Below, one piece after another: positions 36,801-49,365 of a stretch of DNA of 64,000 bases. Position 1 is the stretch's first letter; every line of letters starts with the position of its first letter. Made by a program: the position numbers and the translations under genes. The stretch is taken from assembly GCA_914767715.1 (NCBI GenBank), contig OU612067.1:15009001-15073000 (forward strand), read 5' to 3'. The notes below the pieces were generated by a model. It had not been told where the DNA came from. It saw only the letters and a list, made by a program, of their open reading frames with translations, and ran no database searches. This DNA comes from Membranipora membranacea (taxonomy: Eukaryota > Bryozoa > Gymnolaemata > Cheilostomatida > Membraniporidae).

Positions 36801-39800
36801 CATCACCACGGCCAATCATCAGCTGGAATCAGCAGCTTTGTGCCTCATATATGGGAAACTTTGAAATTCTTATCACCAACATAGTATTGTCAGAGTCAGA
36901 GACAGTTGGGGTGTGGTAAATTTGATAAAAGTTTCGAAAACTTTTTTCACAACATTGCTGTAAATTGGCTGGAGCTGGTACCTAGCTAAGAAAAGAGACC
37001 AGCATCAAATTATATTTCAATGTTTGGAGGTCCAAATCCTAGGTCATCCAAATAAATCACCAGTTTATTGAGAATTCGTTAACACAGAGAGAATTCTCCC
37101 TGGTTAACACTAGATAGATTATTCTTGTGTTGTCAATAATGATAACAAAAAATCTTCGTCTGAAAATAGTCACTTGAAAGTTAAGCATGTGATGGTATAA
37201 AGAAAACATCTAAACTATTCAGTGGATATCTTCTTAACTCTTTTGTGTGAAGATCCACAAGTTCAGGTGGCACATGAAAGCCAAAGGGGTAAAAAAAGAA
37301 TATCATCTCAAATCAAATTGGTAAACACTGCAAATCAAATACCGGATAAGTATTGTTATCAAGCTTCAAACAGTTTTGTTGGGCTTTCAAATTGCTGGCA
37401 AATAATTATTATGGTCTATTTGGTATGCTTTAAAGTATTCAGCCATAGCAAAAATTCTCTCCCTTTAAACATTAATATTCCTTCTTAATAATTCATATTT
37501 CAATATGCTATTATGACAAAAAAAGAACAAATTGGTATTTTGTTGCATGTTTTGCGCCTTTTGATGGACAGAGCATTCAAACAAAACAATCTACTTTTAC
37601 CTTCCATCTTTTATACTATCCATCGCTTGTCATTTATAACAGATCTCAACCCCAATCCGTCACAGATTTGAATTCTTATAAAACCCTTTATTATTATTTT
37701 GTTTTCCCAGGTAAAAAGAGCTATCCAAATACCAGCCATAAAAATAGATCTACGAAATTTTATGGAGCAAATACAGGATCAAAGGCTTGGAGAGCGATTT
37801 TCTGGTCCAGGTTTTGACCTAATAGCCATTTTTCAAGAATTTTCTATCTCAACCACAAACTGAGCATGGTCACAGGGTAAATAGCCCTCTATCACAAGAT
37901 GAATAAGTAAGATGTTGTGTTGTGCCTTCTAAATGTTTTTCAGGTTGATATTTTGAAGTTACGTAAATACATTTTTGGTTAATTTGAGGTGTCTTTGATG
38001 TTTGACATTTACTATGTTTCTAGTACCGTAATGACCCTTTACATGCTCAGTGCCAATGTTTATTAGATTTTACACTATGGTTTCTGTTTAAAGCGATGCT
38101 TAGCATAATAATCTCTATTAATCACGACCATGAAAATAAAATCACTCTAACGCTACAGATCCGAAATTCGCTAATCGTAATTCTCAACCTTGGCATAGGA
38201 ATGCATTCAAGGATTTCAAGTACAACCTCAAGATGGCTCATCGAGGCACACACACACAAGGAATGCCTGGACATTAGAGCATCAGACCTGGACCAGAGGA
38301 ATATAGGGTCTTCATAGAGTTTCTGTAGGTTTAAACCTATTACTATATCCACTTTGTGTCTGAACTTCAAGATTTCACTTATTTATGACCCTGGTAAACG
38401 CTAAATGCTAAATACCTCTACACACTGTTTGCACCCTTGTTTTGTGTTGCCACAATGCAGTCAAGAGCGAAAAAAATCTATATCTACAAGAGTCAACGTC
38501 CCTCTAAAAGCTCACCCCACTTATTTTGCAGCTCATGCCAGCTTTGGGGTATCAGGAGGTTAAACCTATTAGACCTACCTGGTACTCTTTGTATCTGTCA
38601 AGATCCATCTAATTTATTACCCTGGGGGTGTTTCCTTATGTGTATGATGTGCCCTGACATTGCATTAAAGGTGACAACATGTGATGTGCCTTTACCTCTT
38701 TGCCAAACAGCTTGCACAACACAATAATGCCTATGCAACAAGATTGGACAAAATTTTGTTCCATGTAGCCCCATTTCTAACCAGTGCACAGCAAATTCAT
38801 CCCAAGTAGTTGGTATGCCCTTGGGTGGGGAGCAGACCTGCGCCGAGTATGATCTGAACTGTTCGTAATCATCCTTTGACAGAGTAGATGGAAATGGTTC
38901 ACTGTACTGTTCTACAGTTTATATATATGTAGCCTAAATTTAGTACACAGTCTAATGCGATTTTGTTGATGCTAAAACTTGAAAATCTACTTGGCTGGTT
39001 GCGTAACTATTTTGTTTTTCCTATCAAGTCAAAATGTTCAAAGAGAATGATGAAGAAGATGAAGATTTATCCTAGCCACAGAATTATACTGACATGGTGA
39101 CATCCAACGACTTCGATCCGCCGGAGGAGATAAACAACTCGGCCATAAATCAGAAAAGGAGGTAAGCAATTGCCAAAATAATAACAAGGTGACCCGGCCA
39201 ACTGTTAGTATCACTTACTATTAAATAATCTACACGTTTATCTATTGTTTTAACTTTCTAAAAAAGCCTACAGCAGCGATCTTTAGATACAGCAAGATCC
39301 TGCTGCGATTAGAATCTTCCTAAATAGGTATTTGGTGTGCAGATTGCGATTTTGATTATCGCATTGCCTTGCAACTTTCACCGCAAGATAGTGCATTGAA
39401 AACAAGTGGACCGATCAATTTGAGTCTAAGGTGATCAATTGCAAAAATAAAATTAGCATACAAGGTGTCCAAAGGGCGGTCAATTCTAAAAGGAATCATC
39501 TTGTGACGAAACAGACTAATTTTTATTTCAACATTCAACTAAGTCCGGTAATTTAAATTTCAATGCCTTGAGCTAGTAACGGCCACCAAGGGGTTTACTC
39601 TATTTTAGGTTGACTGAGATACGCGTCATCAGTGTACGTTTCATACTCGTGGAAATCTCTGTGGGAATATCATTTCAACACTTAATACCGACAGCTCATG
39701 ATATGAATTCCAATAGTTACGGGATGATTTTAGCCTAATTACTCCCTTTCTCAGCCTACTTTCCAAATATGACATCAAAGTAACACTTATTTCAAAATCT

Positions 39801-42800
39801 CATACCTCATATTTCATACATATATCTTGATGGTATTTATTTGGATGAGGAGTGTCTACCTTATTGTCCCAATCTTAACACCACCTTTGAAACCGCTAAA
39901 CTGAGGGGTCCAATTTGTTCTTTACCTACATCTGGTATGTAAAGCAGTACACACATTATTGTGTAGTCAGTTAGTAGTTTAATTATTGTTCAAAATTCAG
40001 ATTTATGATATAGTCTGAGCCAATATGTACATGCCATACATGCAGTACATGCCGTACACACCGAGCAATCATATATGGCACAAGGTGGGAGGGGGAGCTG
40101 ATAAGACTGATAAAGAGAAAGGAGCGGATATTGAGAAAGGAGCGGATATGCATAAGTTTAACCTTGTCACATACCTTGATCTGTTGTGTATAGACTCATA
40201 CAGTCGATGTGTATGAAGCTTACATGAGCATCCAACAGCTATAACTATCATAATCGCGCAGACTAGAGAACCGATCACTGATGCAGTCACAACCTTCAAA
40301 CTTGTCTCTACAATAACAATAACATACTCAATGTCACTGTATGCACATCAGTAATAATGCAGAGAAAAGTTGACGAAATTAGACACACAACTGACAGTGG
40401 TGGGGCTGACAAGTTAATATTTAATCTGTCCTATATAGCCGCATTGTCACAATTCACATTTGGAGTCGTCTATTAATGTCATGAGAATGGACAACTCTGG
40501 TTGAAAACCTACCATTTTTAAAAGAGTGTGACATTATTAATAACATTTTGTCACTCAACCCTTCTCAAACTTATAGCAGAACTAAATCGTTTCATCATTG
40601 AGCATTTTCAATATGAATTCTAAGAGAAACTTGAAATTGACTAAATCACTTCATCAGCTTATTGTTGGATGACAACCAAATCAACAAACATCTATGTTCG
40701 GGTGGCCAAAAAACTCCAGCAACAGTAAGTGATAATTCATTTAAGTCTAAAATTTACTGACACCAGCGAGCCCAGTCTCTGCTCAACTAAACGACACACA
40801 ACCACTAATAGGAGTGAAACATTTAAGTTTAGGGAGGTAGAAAAAGGCATGAAAGTATTATCCTACTACAACTACTTGTCACAGTATACACATACATTGG
40901 GAGTGCGGGAGGGCTGTCGGACATGGGAGGCTTGAGACTTGGGCAGTAGTTGGAGTTTTTGGGGGGGGGGGGGGAAGACGCAAACTAGCAGTATCCATAC
41001 ACAGGGGTATTTAGGTTCCACATACCGTTACAGTTTTGCTCATCAGCTCCTCCCACACAGTCATCAGTTTTATCACAAAGCCAAGTCTCAAATATACACG
41101 ACTTGTCTGGACATAAGAATGTACCGTTCTGTGGTCCACATAACGTCGAATCTACAATATTTGAAAGAAATAATGTATGTATGTGTAGGAACACAGTTCA
41201 CAACAGTTTACAATGTTATAAATACGCCTTAGGATATAAGACTTCTTGAGGTTGAACAAGTGTTTGGTTGTTTGATTTGTTAAAAGAGTCTAATACAACA
41301 CTTGATTATGGATTTGCAAATGAGCCTAGTAAATCTGTCATGTGCTGACAACTCTAATTTGCCTTTTGTTTTTAGTTATGACTTTTATGCTTTCAGCTTC
41401 AGGTCATTGCATTTGAGGTTTGTTATTAATCTTGATGTTGGAATCTTTTTTCTCTAATACGGTCAGAGCCACAAGATTATTAGCAGCTATAGCTTGTTGT
41501 CAAATACGTTACAATAAACCAAAAAAAGTTACTTTACAAAAACAAAACAAAAGGTAACGAAATAGTAGTTGAAAAAGAAGTATGACGAGTCCAAGAATTT
41601 GAGGAACTGTCAGATTTTATGTTCAGTGATTAAGTATGTGTACACGTGTTCCAGTTTATAATGATTTAGCTATAGCTATAGATGATCAGCTTACCACAGT
41701 TGAGTTCATCGTACCGACTCGTACACTGATCATTACCATCACATCTCTGATTTAACTTAAAACATCTTCTCTTACTTTTCTCATGTGGACATGCGATCTC
41801 ATCCTTACTGCACGCTGTAACAAAATAGTTAACACTAGTGTTATAGGGCTGTCAAAGGTAAATACAAAAATAGAGATCTATATACAAGGCAATAATAAAA
41901 ACATATGGGAGAGTTAAATGATCTCCGAGCTAATTTCAATCTACAAGTTGCATTGTGGGTGTGTTGTCATCTGGTTCTAATACACCTGTATGAGGTGATG
42001 TTCACTGTCTATTCGTCACAGACATATCTGCGGAGACAACAAAATCTACCTATTTTACAATAAATAACTTTTCTTCAAGATTCAAATCATGATCAGTAGT
42101 AATGATTCTGACAATCCCACTCGGGCTCAATCTGATGTGTAAATTGTTCCTCTCCCAATAAATCGATAAAAAAAGAGATATCACCCGGTGTATATAGTAG
42201 TTTCTTTATATACGAGTGATAGTAGCCACTGAGATATAATAGATATCCATATAATCTGTATATTGGTAGTTACAGTATACCATTCTCAGATATACAGTAA
42301 TCACACTCAAGGAATCTAAGTCTACCGCTTTGATATACTGACCATTTCCATTCTCTTTGGTTGCCATACAGCCCAGTTCATCTCTACCATTAGGACAGTC
42401 CATGATGTTATTGCAGTGTTGAGATGGAATGTAACAGTGGTCCTTATAGAGACAGGAGCGGATGTATAACTCATCACAAGGAGCTGATCCCATCGGGACA
42501 GTCACAGCTACAAAACATAAACACAAAATCTGATTGACTATCAAATGAAGTAATATAGAGTGAACTCAATGTTTAGCTAATGTCTTCTGCTTAGTTTGAG
42601 TGCCTAAACTCTGCCTGGAATGCTGAAAATGCCAGGGGGAGACTGGTTGACATTAGTACACCATAAGTGACCCTACCACATTTTAACCACATAAGAAAAT
42701 CACAATGGAAGCAGATTTACAAAAACATTTGAATTGGAAATCAAATTCAAGGCATATATTCATCCTGGGATGCGGTAACTCCTACATGCCATGATACACC

Positions 42801-45800
42801 TTTATTGATATGGGCATTGGTTGAAAAGAAATGAAACCATGATTTAGATGGATCATGACAACTCCCATTTCCATCCAGCATTATTCTTCGATATATATAT
42901 ATTATCCTGGATAAGGAATCAGTATCACATGTCACTTCATTCAAGATCAGTGTCTCTATTAAGCCTTACCTTGAGAAAACTCATATGAGAAGTTATATCT
43001 AGAATTCGGACTTTTCATGACGATATTCAGCGACGATGTGTTATGTGGATATAAGTGGATCCTTTTAGCTATCCCGAGATCAGATCTGACAAACAAAGAT
43101 TTAGCTGGTCAGTATGTATGATACAAAAATTGCAACATCTAGGTCTAACTTCAGACAAGGATTAGAACAGTCTATCAGCAGGATCAACACTTTTATAATA
43201 AAGTATTTTCCATTACACCACCAGACACATTGTAAGACTCATTAATGAGACAGATTAAAAAATAGCATAGCAAGTTAAAAAAAAAACCAACTTATCATTG
43301 AATGATAACAAAAAACCAAATTATAATTTTGTTTCAAACAGCAAACAGAACATTAACTTACAGAGAGAAGTGGACAAGTTTTCCGTCTCCCTTACGAAAC
43401 TCGAGTGTATCTCCGGCACTGCGGTTGAAGGCGTGGAATGTGATGGTGAGGTTTACCTCATAAGTCGGGGGCTGCCACATATATGTGACATTATATGGGA
43501 TAACCTGACGAGGGAACTGAGGCAATGCGACCACACCACCCGAGTATGTTAGGGAAGCCATCGGGATAATCTTAGATTGACCTGCAGAAGAAAAACAAAA
43601 CATTATTGAGGAGTTGCCCTCACTCTATAAATACTCTGAGATAAAGGTAATTATCCATCATGTACTTGCGTTTTCTGTGTGGACAATTACTTTCTTATCT
43701 GAAACATCCTGTCTGTATATCCATTAATGAACAATGCTTTGCAACAATAGCCATCATATGCATATATATTTTTCAACCTATAGGCGACAAATAACATTTC
43801 CTGACCTTGACCCTGACCTGATTAAATAAAGTCTGGCTGGCTCCTATATCTCAGCTTATCACAGAAGATAATAGAATAATCCAAACATAGACCACCCTAT
43901 CCCCATTTTGATAGGCTGCACTCTCTTATGATCACGGCTTGTGCTGATACAAACCAAATCTTGACAATTCTCAGCCAAGCTGAAAAACCCTATTCAATAT
44001 TTTCTGTTTAAAATATCATCGAAGCATCGTTGAATCCCTTAACAACTTCAACAAATTCAAAAAATTGACCTGACATGTTCATACACAGACAATGTTTTAT
44101 ATGAGTAATACACACTCACCATTACAACTGTCTATAACATCAACGTCGCTATCATCAGATCTGTCACAATAACACTTATTGGAGGTGGAGCAGGTACTCA
44201 CTCTCTCTGCCTGTTTACAGCAACCTGCAATATATACACAACATGTAACATGGTAGAGTAAATCAACTTAATCTGCTAGAGTTAAATCGATAGTTATTGT
44301 ACACAATACTATAAACCTTACCAACAGATTTTTGAACAGGAATTTTGCTTTAGTATTCAAATTTTGAAAAGTCAAATGCGTTTTCCTATTTATCACACAT
44401 AGTACTACAATATTGTGATTTGTCTTAGTCAAATATTACCAAATAACCTACTTATTAGCCAATATTAATATTAACTCTAAGGTTAAATTAAAAAGAAATT
44501 TACATCATGATATTTGCAGTAGGGCATATAGAGTCCCAAAATGCAACTTTAACCTCATATTCCCTGGGAGATCAACGTTATATATGTTATGATCGCACTG
44601 GGAATTCCCAAGAATTGCATTGTGGGACAGTCATCAACATATAAAAAAACTCAACATCATACTGCATTTCCATTTTCCTACCATATAAAGATAGAGTTTT
44701 TGTTACACAATTCGGGATTTGGCTAGAGGCATATTTAAAGGATAGATGCATACAATGTCAATACTTATTATTTAGTCAGGTTTTATTTCACTTAAATATA
44801 CCAGGGCACAATGTCTGCACCAATGGTGTACCCTTTCTCATAAATTGATACAACTTAGTGCTAATGCTGTATTACCGTAGAGTTATCCCCCTATGTGTAT
44901 TACAGACTGAAATTCCTAGTACTGATACATTTATTTGATCAGTCAAACAGGAAGAAATGATGAGAGGTTAATGCATGTCATTATTCCTCACTCATCGAGT
45001 AATTAGCCTTCCTCATACATATTTAGACATGGAGTGCTGCTCAATTATGGATGTCATGACCTCTTCCAAGGTCATTGCTATGAGTAATTTACTACCAGTC
45101 CTGTCTGAGGGTTAGTTATTTTATGCTATCAGTTTTACATCAATTTTTCCCCGGCGCGCACAATGGTTCACAGTGCTGACAATTATAACCTAATTCAACT
45201 TACATTAAAAGAAATGTAATGGCAGGTCTACATTTTCCCAGTCAGCCATCCCAGGTAGCTATTCCATTATGTCGACATGATAATGACACAATCCCAGCAA
45301 TAAAAATGAGTCCGGGAGAGAATCTCAAAAGTTTGTAAATGTTATACTTTCCAGATCGCAGACTGACCCAGTCTCATTTTACATCTGGGTACTATGCGAA
45401 TACAACATTGGGACGATCTGGGATAATCCTAGAGAATGTGAACAGATGTAATAATTATCCCAGTCAAAAAACTAATTGCTAGTCTGGGATGAGTTTCACA
45501 TGTGAACATGTGAAGACTGGGACCATCTGGGGACAGCATCACTAGGATGGCATCCCGATGTCATCTGGGACAATGTGGACTAGCTTTACGACAGATTGCT
45601 CCTTCGGGAGAGGGGGGGGGGTGTGTCCCACCCTCCCTGCTCCTCAAGGGATTATAACTTACCTTGGCAATCAGATTCGTCCAAACCCGTCTCACATTCC
45701 TGTCTGCCGTTACATACCCACTGCTTGGGTAGACAGTACATGTGGCGCTGACGCTGATTATAACATTGGGTCAGCGGCTCATCGCAGCCTGTAACACCAG

Positions 45801-48800
45801 CAGAAAAATATAACGATTTAGTCGGGCGGGCGCCACATACAGACGATATTATCACAACAAATCAGAAGAACTTATTAATTGCTTGACAGCAGTTTGGTAG
45901 CTCCAGACGTCACCAGGTTTTTATACCAGCAGTTACTTGAAGGGTCACACTACCTTAGTACAAGATAAGAATCGTCTACTGTCTGTGAGTGTAGATGAAT
46001 GAAATAAGGCAAGCCGGGCCAGTTATTTTCCTATTCTGATACCACACAAGGGTAGTCAGTGAACAGAATGAATTGGCGATATAAGTTTGTGGGCACAGGC
46101 TTCGGTAGAATTCCATTATCAAAAACTTCTCTTGTCCAGTGATTAATATTAGAATGGCACAACATCTTAATTTCAGCCATTTGGGCCTTCAAACAAGTTA
46201 TCTACGTGTGAGCTTATCTCAACGCAAAGTGAAACCAAGACTGATGAGAATATAGCAAGTAAAGCAAAACATCCTTCTGACATGCATCCTCACTAATCAC
46301 AAAATGTGACCATAATAAATCCTATTTCTGGGAGAGAATATTAATGAGTCACTTCCCTAATTGATCCCTGGTTATTAACCGCACTGTCAACTTCACCCTG
46401 ACAACAATCATCATCAACAGAACAATTAGCAAGTAAATCAAACATAGGGACCTGAATCAACACTTGGTTTAATAAAAGTGCTTGTATGGATAGTATTTCG
46501 TGGTAGCCCTTAGGTTCCTATTACGTTGTCTCTCAATCAAAGTTAAATGAAATGGTTGCAGTTTATCCCCCCCCCCCTCTAACCTAACACCAAATCATAA
46601 TGAGTGAGGCATCCATCCCAAAGCCCTTGTTTCCAAGTAAGTGATGCTTTAGATGTTCCATACATTCGAGACATAAATTTCTTGCATATTAAAATAGCCA
46701 AATTTATGACCAACTTACATTTATTCAACATCTCAGCTGGTGAATATTGACACTAGCTAACATTAAATCACCCCATACTACATCAATCTCGATCTAGCTA
46801 ATATTTACTGATTTAGTGTAGTGACTCTGTGCTATGTTTTTACACATACGACATGGAACAAACGCCTTTTTATACATACTAGTCGCAGGAGGCCAGGCTA
46901 TGTAGAACTCCATATCGACGGCCTCTCCCATGATATAGTCAGTGTTCACGAAGGATATAGTAACATTATCATCATCAAGCTCAATATCATTCACTGCAAC
47001 TTCACTGCCACCATGTATATGTATTGGTTTGTTCCCATATTGAATATAAGTTTTCCATTTGACATCCTTCGTTCCACTGTAAGTAGCAATATGTCAAGGT
47101 GACAGAAACATAATAGGCCTCAACTCTTCAATTGCTAAAATCTTAGTATAATGACACATAAAAAAACAACAGGAATATGAGTAGGATGCAGCTTAGTTGC
47201 GTGGAGGTTTTAATCTAGAATCAGTCAAGAAGCAACAAAGAAATTTTTGGCACAGAATGATGGGAGATTAACTCTTGTTAGGTACACTATGTCAACATAT
47301 TTGCATATATTATTTGGTTGCATAGGTTTCTGATTTTTTTTGGAACAGCTCATTATTGAGAGGTAACAAGACAAAATACACAAATAGCATTGTTTAGTGT
47401 ATGGGTAAAGAGAAACCTTATCTTAAAGGCCCGTTTTTTGTTTGGTCCATAAAATAGGGGCCTTCGAGATAAAGCTAGGTTAAGAAACTAACGATAAGGA
47501 TATAAAAAGAGGATGGAGACGAACATGATAGTTAGCCCAACTGAGGTGTATGGCAGATCTAACTGTCCTATGAATTGAACCGTATTAAAAGTACCTCAAT
47601 CCTATGAAAAATACGGCGTGGTAGCCGGGAAGTTCAGTAAGCACTACGTGTGTCGTTACATGCTCACCTGAGGAAGAATTGACCGTAACCTCCAGTTAAT
47701 ATAAACGTGATATTGAGTTGTCGGGGATGAAGAGATATGATGGGACCTCTAGTAATACAGTCCGTAACTATCAGCTTTGTCAATCGCATCGGCAGACTAG
47801 ATATGTCTATGACTCTTGTGTCATATTGATAGCTCACTACAATAGAACATGCATACTTGTGAGCTAGCTGAGTCAGGAGTGGTCTGATGGTTAACGTTGC
47901 GGACTTGTGATCTGTGTGGTCCAAGTTCGTTTCCCGGCACCGGCAGTCGCTGCTGATTTGGTACTGGCGCGCCATTCATCCTAGCCAGGTCCTTGGGGAA
48001 CGGGACTAAAATACAGGAGGTCCACTGTGTGTTTGCACACCCCACACGCATCAAAAAGATCCCCCCTGCCTCTTCAATAAAAAGAGTAGCCGGAAATCCG
48101 CCATGCAAGGGTATAGGGTGCGGCTTGAGTACCATGGACCATGGTACCATGCAATGATGACTTAGACTTAGAGCTAGTTGACATGTATAAATACAGAGTA
48201 CTCTGAGATCAATAGAGGAAATTGGGGAATTACAAAAGTTACTTCAGTAGCACATTTCAAATCTCCACCACACATCAATTAATCCCAATGAATTGTATGT
48301 TAATTTTTAGTATTCAATTCAGTGCATGACATCGTATCTTATATACTGGATGCTCTGTTGAACATTGATGCAATTCCTAAAGTGTGATCTGTCCTCAGTG
48401 AATCGCGTCAGGTGTCTTATTATTGTGATACTTGCTTGAAGTTACGCCCAGAGGAGCAATCCAATCAACTTTTCGTATACTATTTATAAATTGTTGTGAT
48501 TGATGTTAAAATTCAGTGATTTATTGAGATATAAAATGACAGTTTCAACCCCACTGAGCCAAATAGGAGAACGCTGTATAGGCTCAAACATATTCAGTTG
48601 GTTTTGCTTTATATTTGTCAAGAAAGTATAACACAACAAATCAGATGCACTCTGCTTAGGGCTAGTGGTTGTCATTTTGAACACACAGCTGAAACTTTAG
48701 CTGTTAACTTCATAACAACTGGGAGTGTTGCTTACGGAAATACATTCGCATACTGATAACCTGTTGGCTATCATTACGAAAGATTTGATGTTGTATGCAC

Positions 48801-49365
48801 AGTCTCATTTTGATGTGAATGTGACTTAAAAAAGAATTGAACACCCTTCATAGCTGAAATCGAGTGTACAGACAGTCTTTGAGTCCTGGGGCTGTGAAAT
48901 GATATACACATAATATGTGTATTTTATTGTATTGTATTATATTTACCCAGTTCCAGGATTCCACCTTCACATATTTGACTCTCATCCACTAATTGAGTCC
49001 TCCCAACCGCCACAAGGGCTGCTGTAACAGGAGAGAGGATGAAACTTAGAACTATATCTGATCAATTTCCATTATATTATCATTTGATTATATCATTGTC
49101 TCTGCATTATATATTATATAATATCATTGAATATTATACCAGCAATCTGGTTGAAGGTCTGACAGAAATTAACATACTAGTCTACAAAGTTTGGCAAAAA
49201 AAACTCAGTTTAGGCCAGAGTTATTATGGAGTTTTTTGGACTCTCATTATGATGTGGTTTCAAAATAAATCGAATGAGTCTTTTTAACAGAATCTTATGG
49301 GATTTAATATAATAGTGAGTTCATAGGACATTACCTGCAACCAAAATGACGTGAAGGCTTCCCAT
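33889..49365 (-). CDS. LRP10: LRP10-type receptor: signal peptide, CUB, LDLa, CUB, three LDLa, TM, sorting tail
   Basis: Fourteen minus-strand exons: 49365-49335, 49021-48947, 47836-47668, 47076-46880, 45788-45663, 44224-44120, 43581-43362, 43085-42970, 42507-42343, 41814-41695, 41151-41026, 40307-40175, 35029-34819, 34242-33889. All are in phase: 715 codons (human LRP10 has 713). The order is: signal peptide (MGSLHVILVAAALVAVG); CUB 1 (exons 2-4); LDLa (CDEPLTQC to DESDC); a Cys-rich linker; CUB 2 (exons 7-8); three LDLa modules (NNIMDCPNGRDELGC; DGNDQCTSRYDELNC; DKTDDCVGGADEQNC); one TM helix (VVTASVIGSLVCAIMIVIAV); a 200-residue cytosolic tail. The tail has a PPPY WW-ligand and ends DDVPLLN, which contains DVPLL, a DXXLL signal of the kind read by GGA adaptors. 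LRP10/LRP3/LRP12 receptors cycle between surface, endosome and TGN. By length LRP10 is favoured, but this may be a pre-duplication ancestor. Exon 9 uses the donor after GGAAATG, which preserves the LDLa cysteine spacing. Confidence 0.9.
35036..35333. repeat. AT-rich minisatellite (ATATGATAGAGAA-like units)
   Basis: Irregular repeats of ATATGATAGAGA/ATATATGATAGA fill about 300 bases next to the penultimate exon of the LRP10-like gene, inside its 5.1-kb intron. Both strands give spurious Ile/Tyr-rich frames. Confidence 0.75.
39094..39161 (+). CDS. Possible nested first exon inside the LRP10-like intron
   Basis: On the strand opposite to the host gene, an ATG opens MVTSNDFDPPEEINNSAINQ and runs into a good donor, AAAGGAG|gtaagc. 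A 13-codon frame (ATGTTCAAAGAG to TAG) ends about 20 bases before it. No following exon was found. It could be the start of a nested gene, an exon of a decayed gene, or chance. Confidence 0.2.
47872..48170 (+). mobile_element. Complete tRNA-derived SINE with 11-bp target duplication
   Basis: The head resembles a tRNA: A-box-like GTGGTCTGATGGTTAACG (47878-47895) and B-box-like AGTTCGTTTCC (47924-47934), followed by a GC-rich body and a short tail, GACTTAGACTTA. The flanks are GAGCTAGCTGA (47861-47871) and GAGCTAGTTGA (48171-48181), one mismatch in eleven. It lies in the LRP10-like intron between exons 2 and 3, antisense to that gene; its edge is only about 35 bases from the exon 3 acceptor. 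Confidence 0.85.

Noticed and set aside
42343-42507. Alternative donor gtatgg inside the LDLa exon of the LRP10-like gene
   Set aside because: It would remove the last LDLa cysteine; the donor after GGAAATG keeps six cysteines in both modules.
47872-47945. tRNA gene with A and B boxes
   Set aside because: The cloverleaf is incomplete, and the segment continues into a longer body bounded by an 11-bp target duplication, so it is a SINE head.
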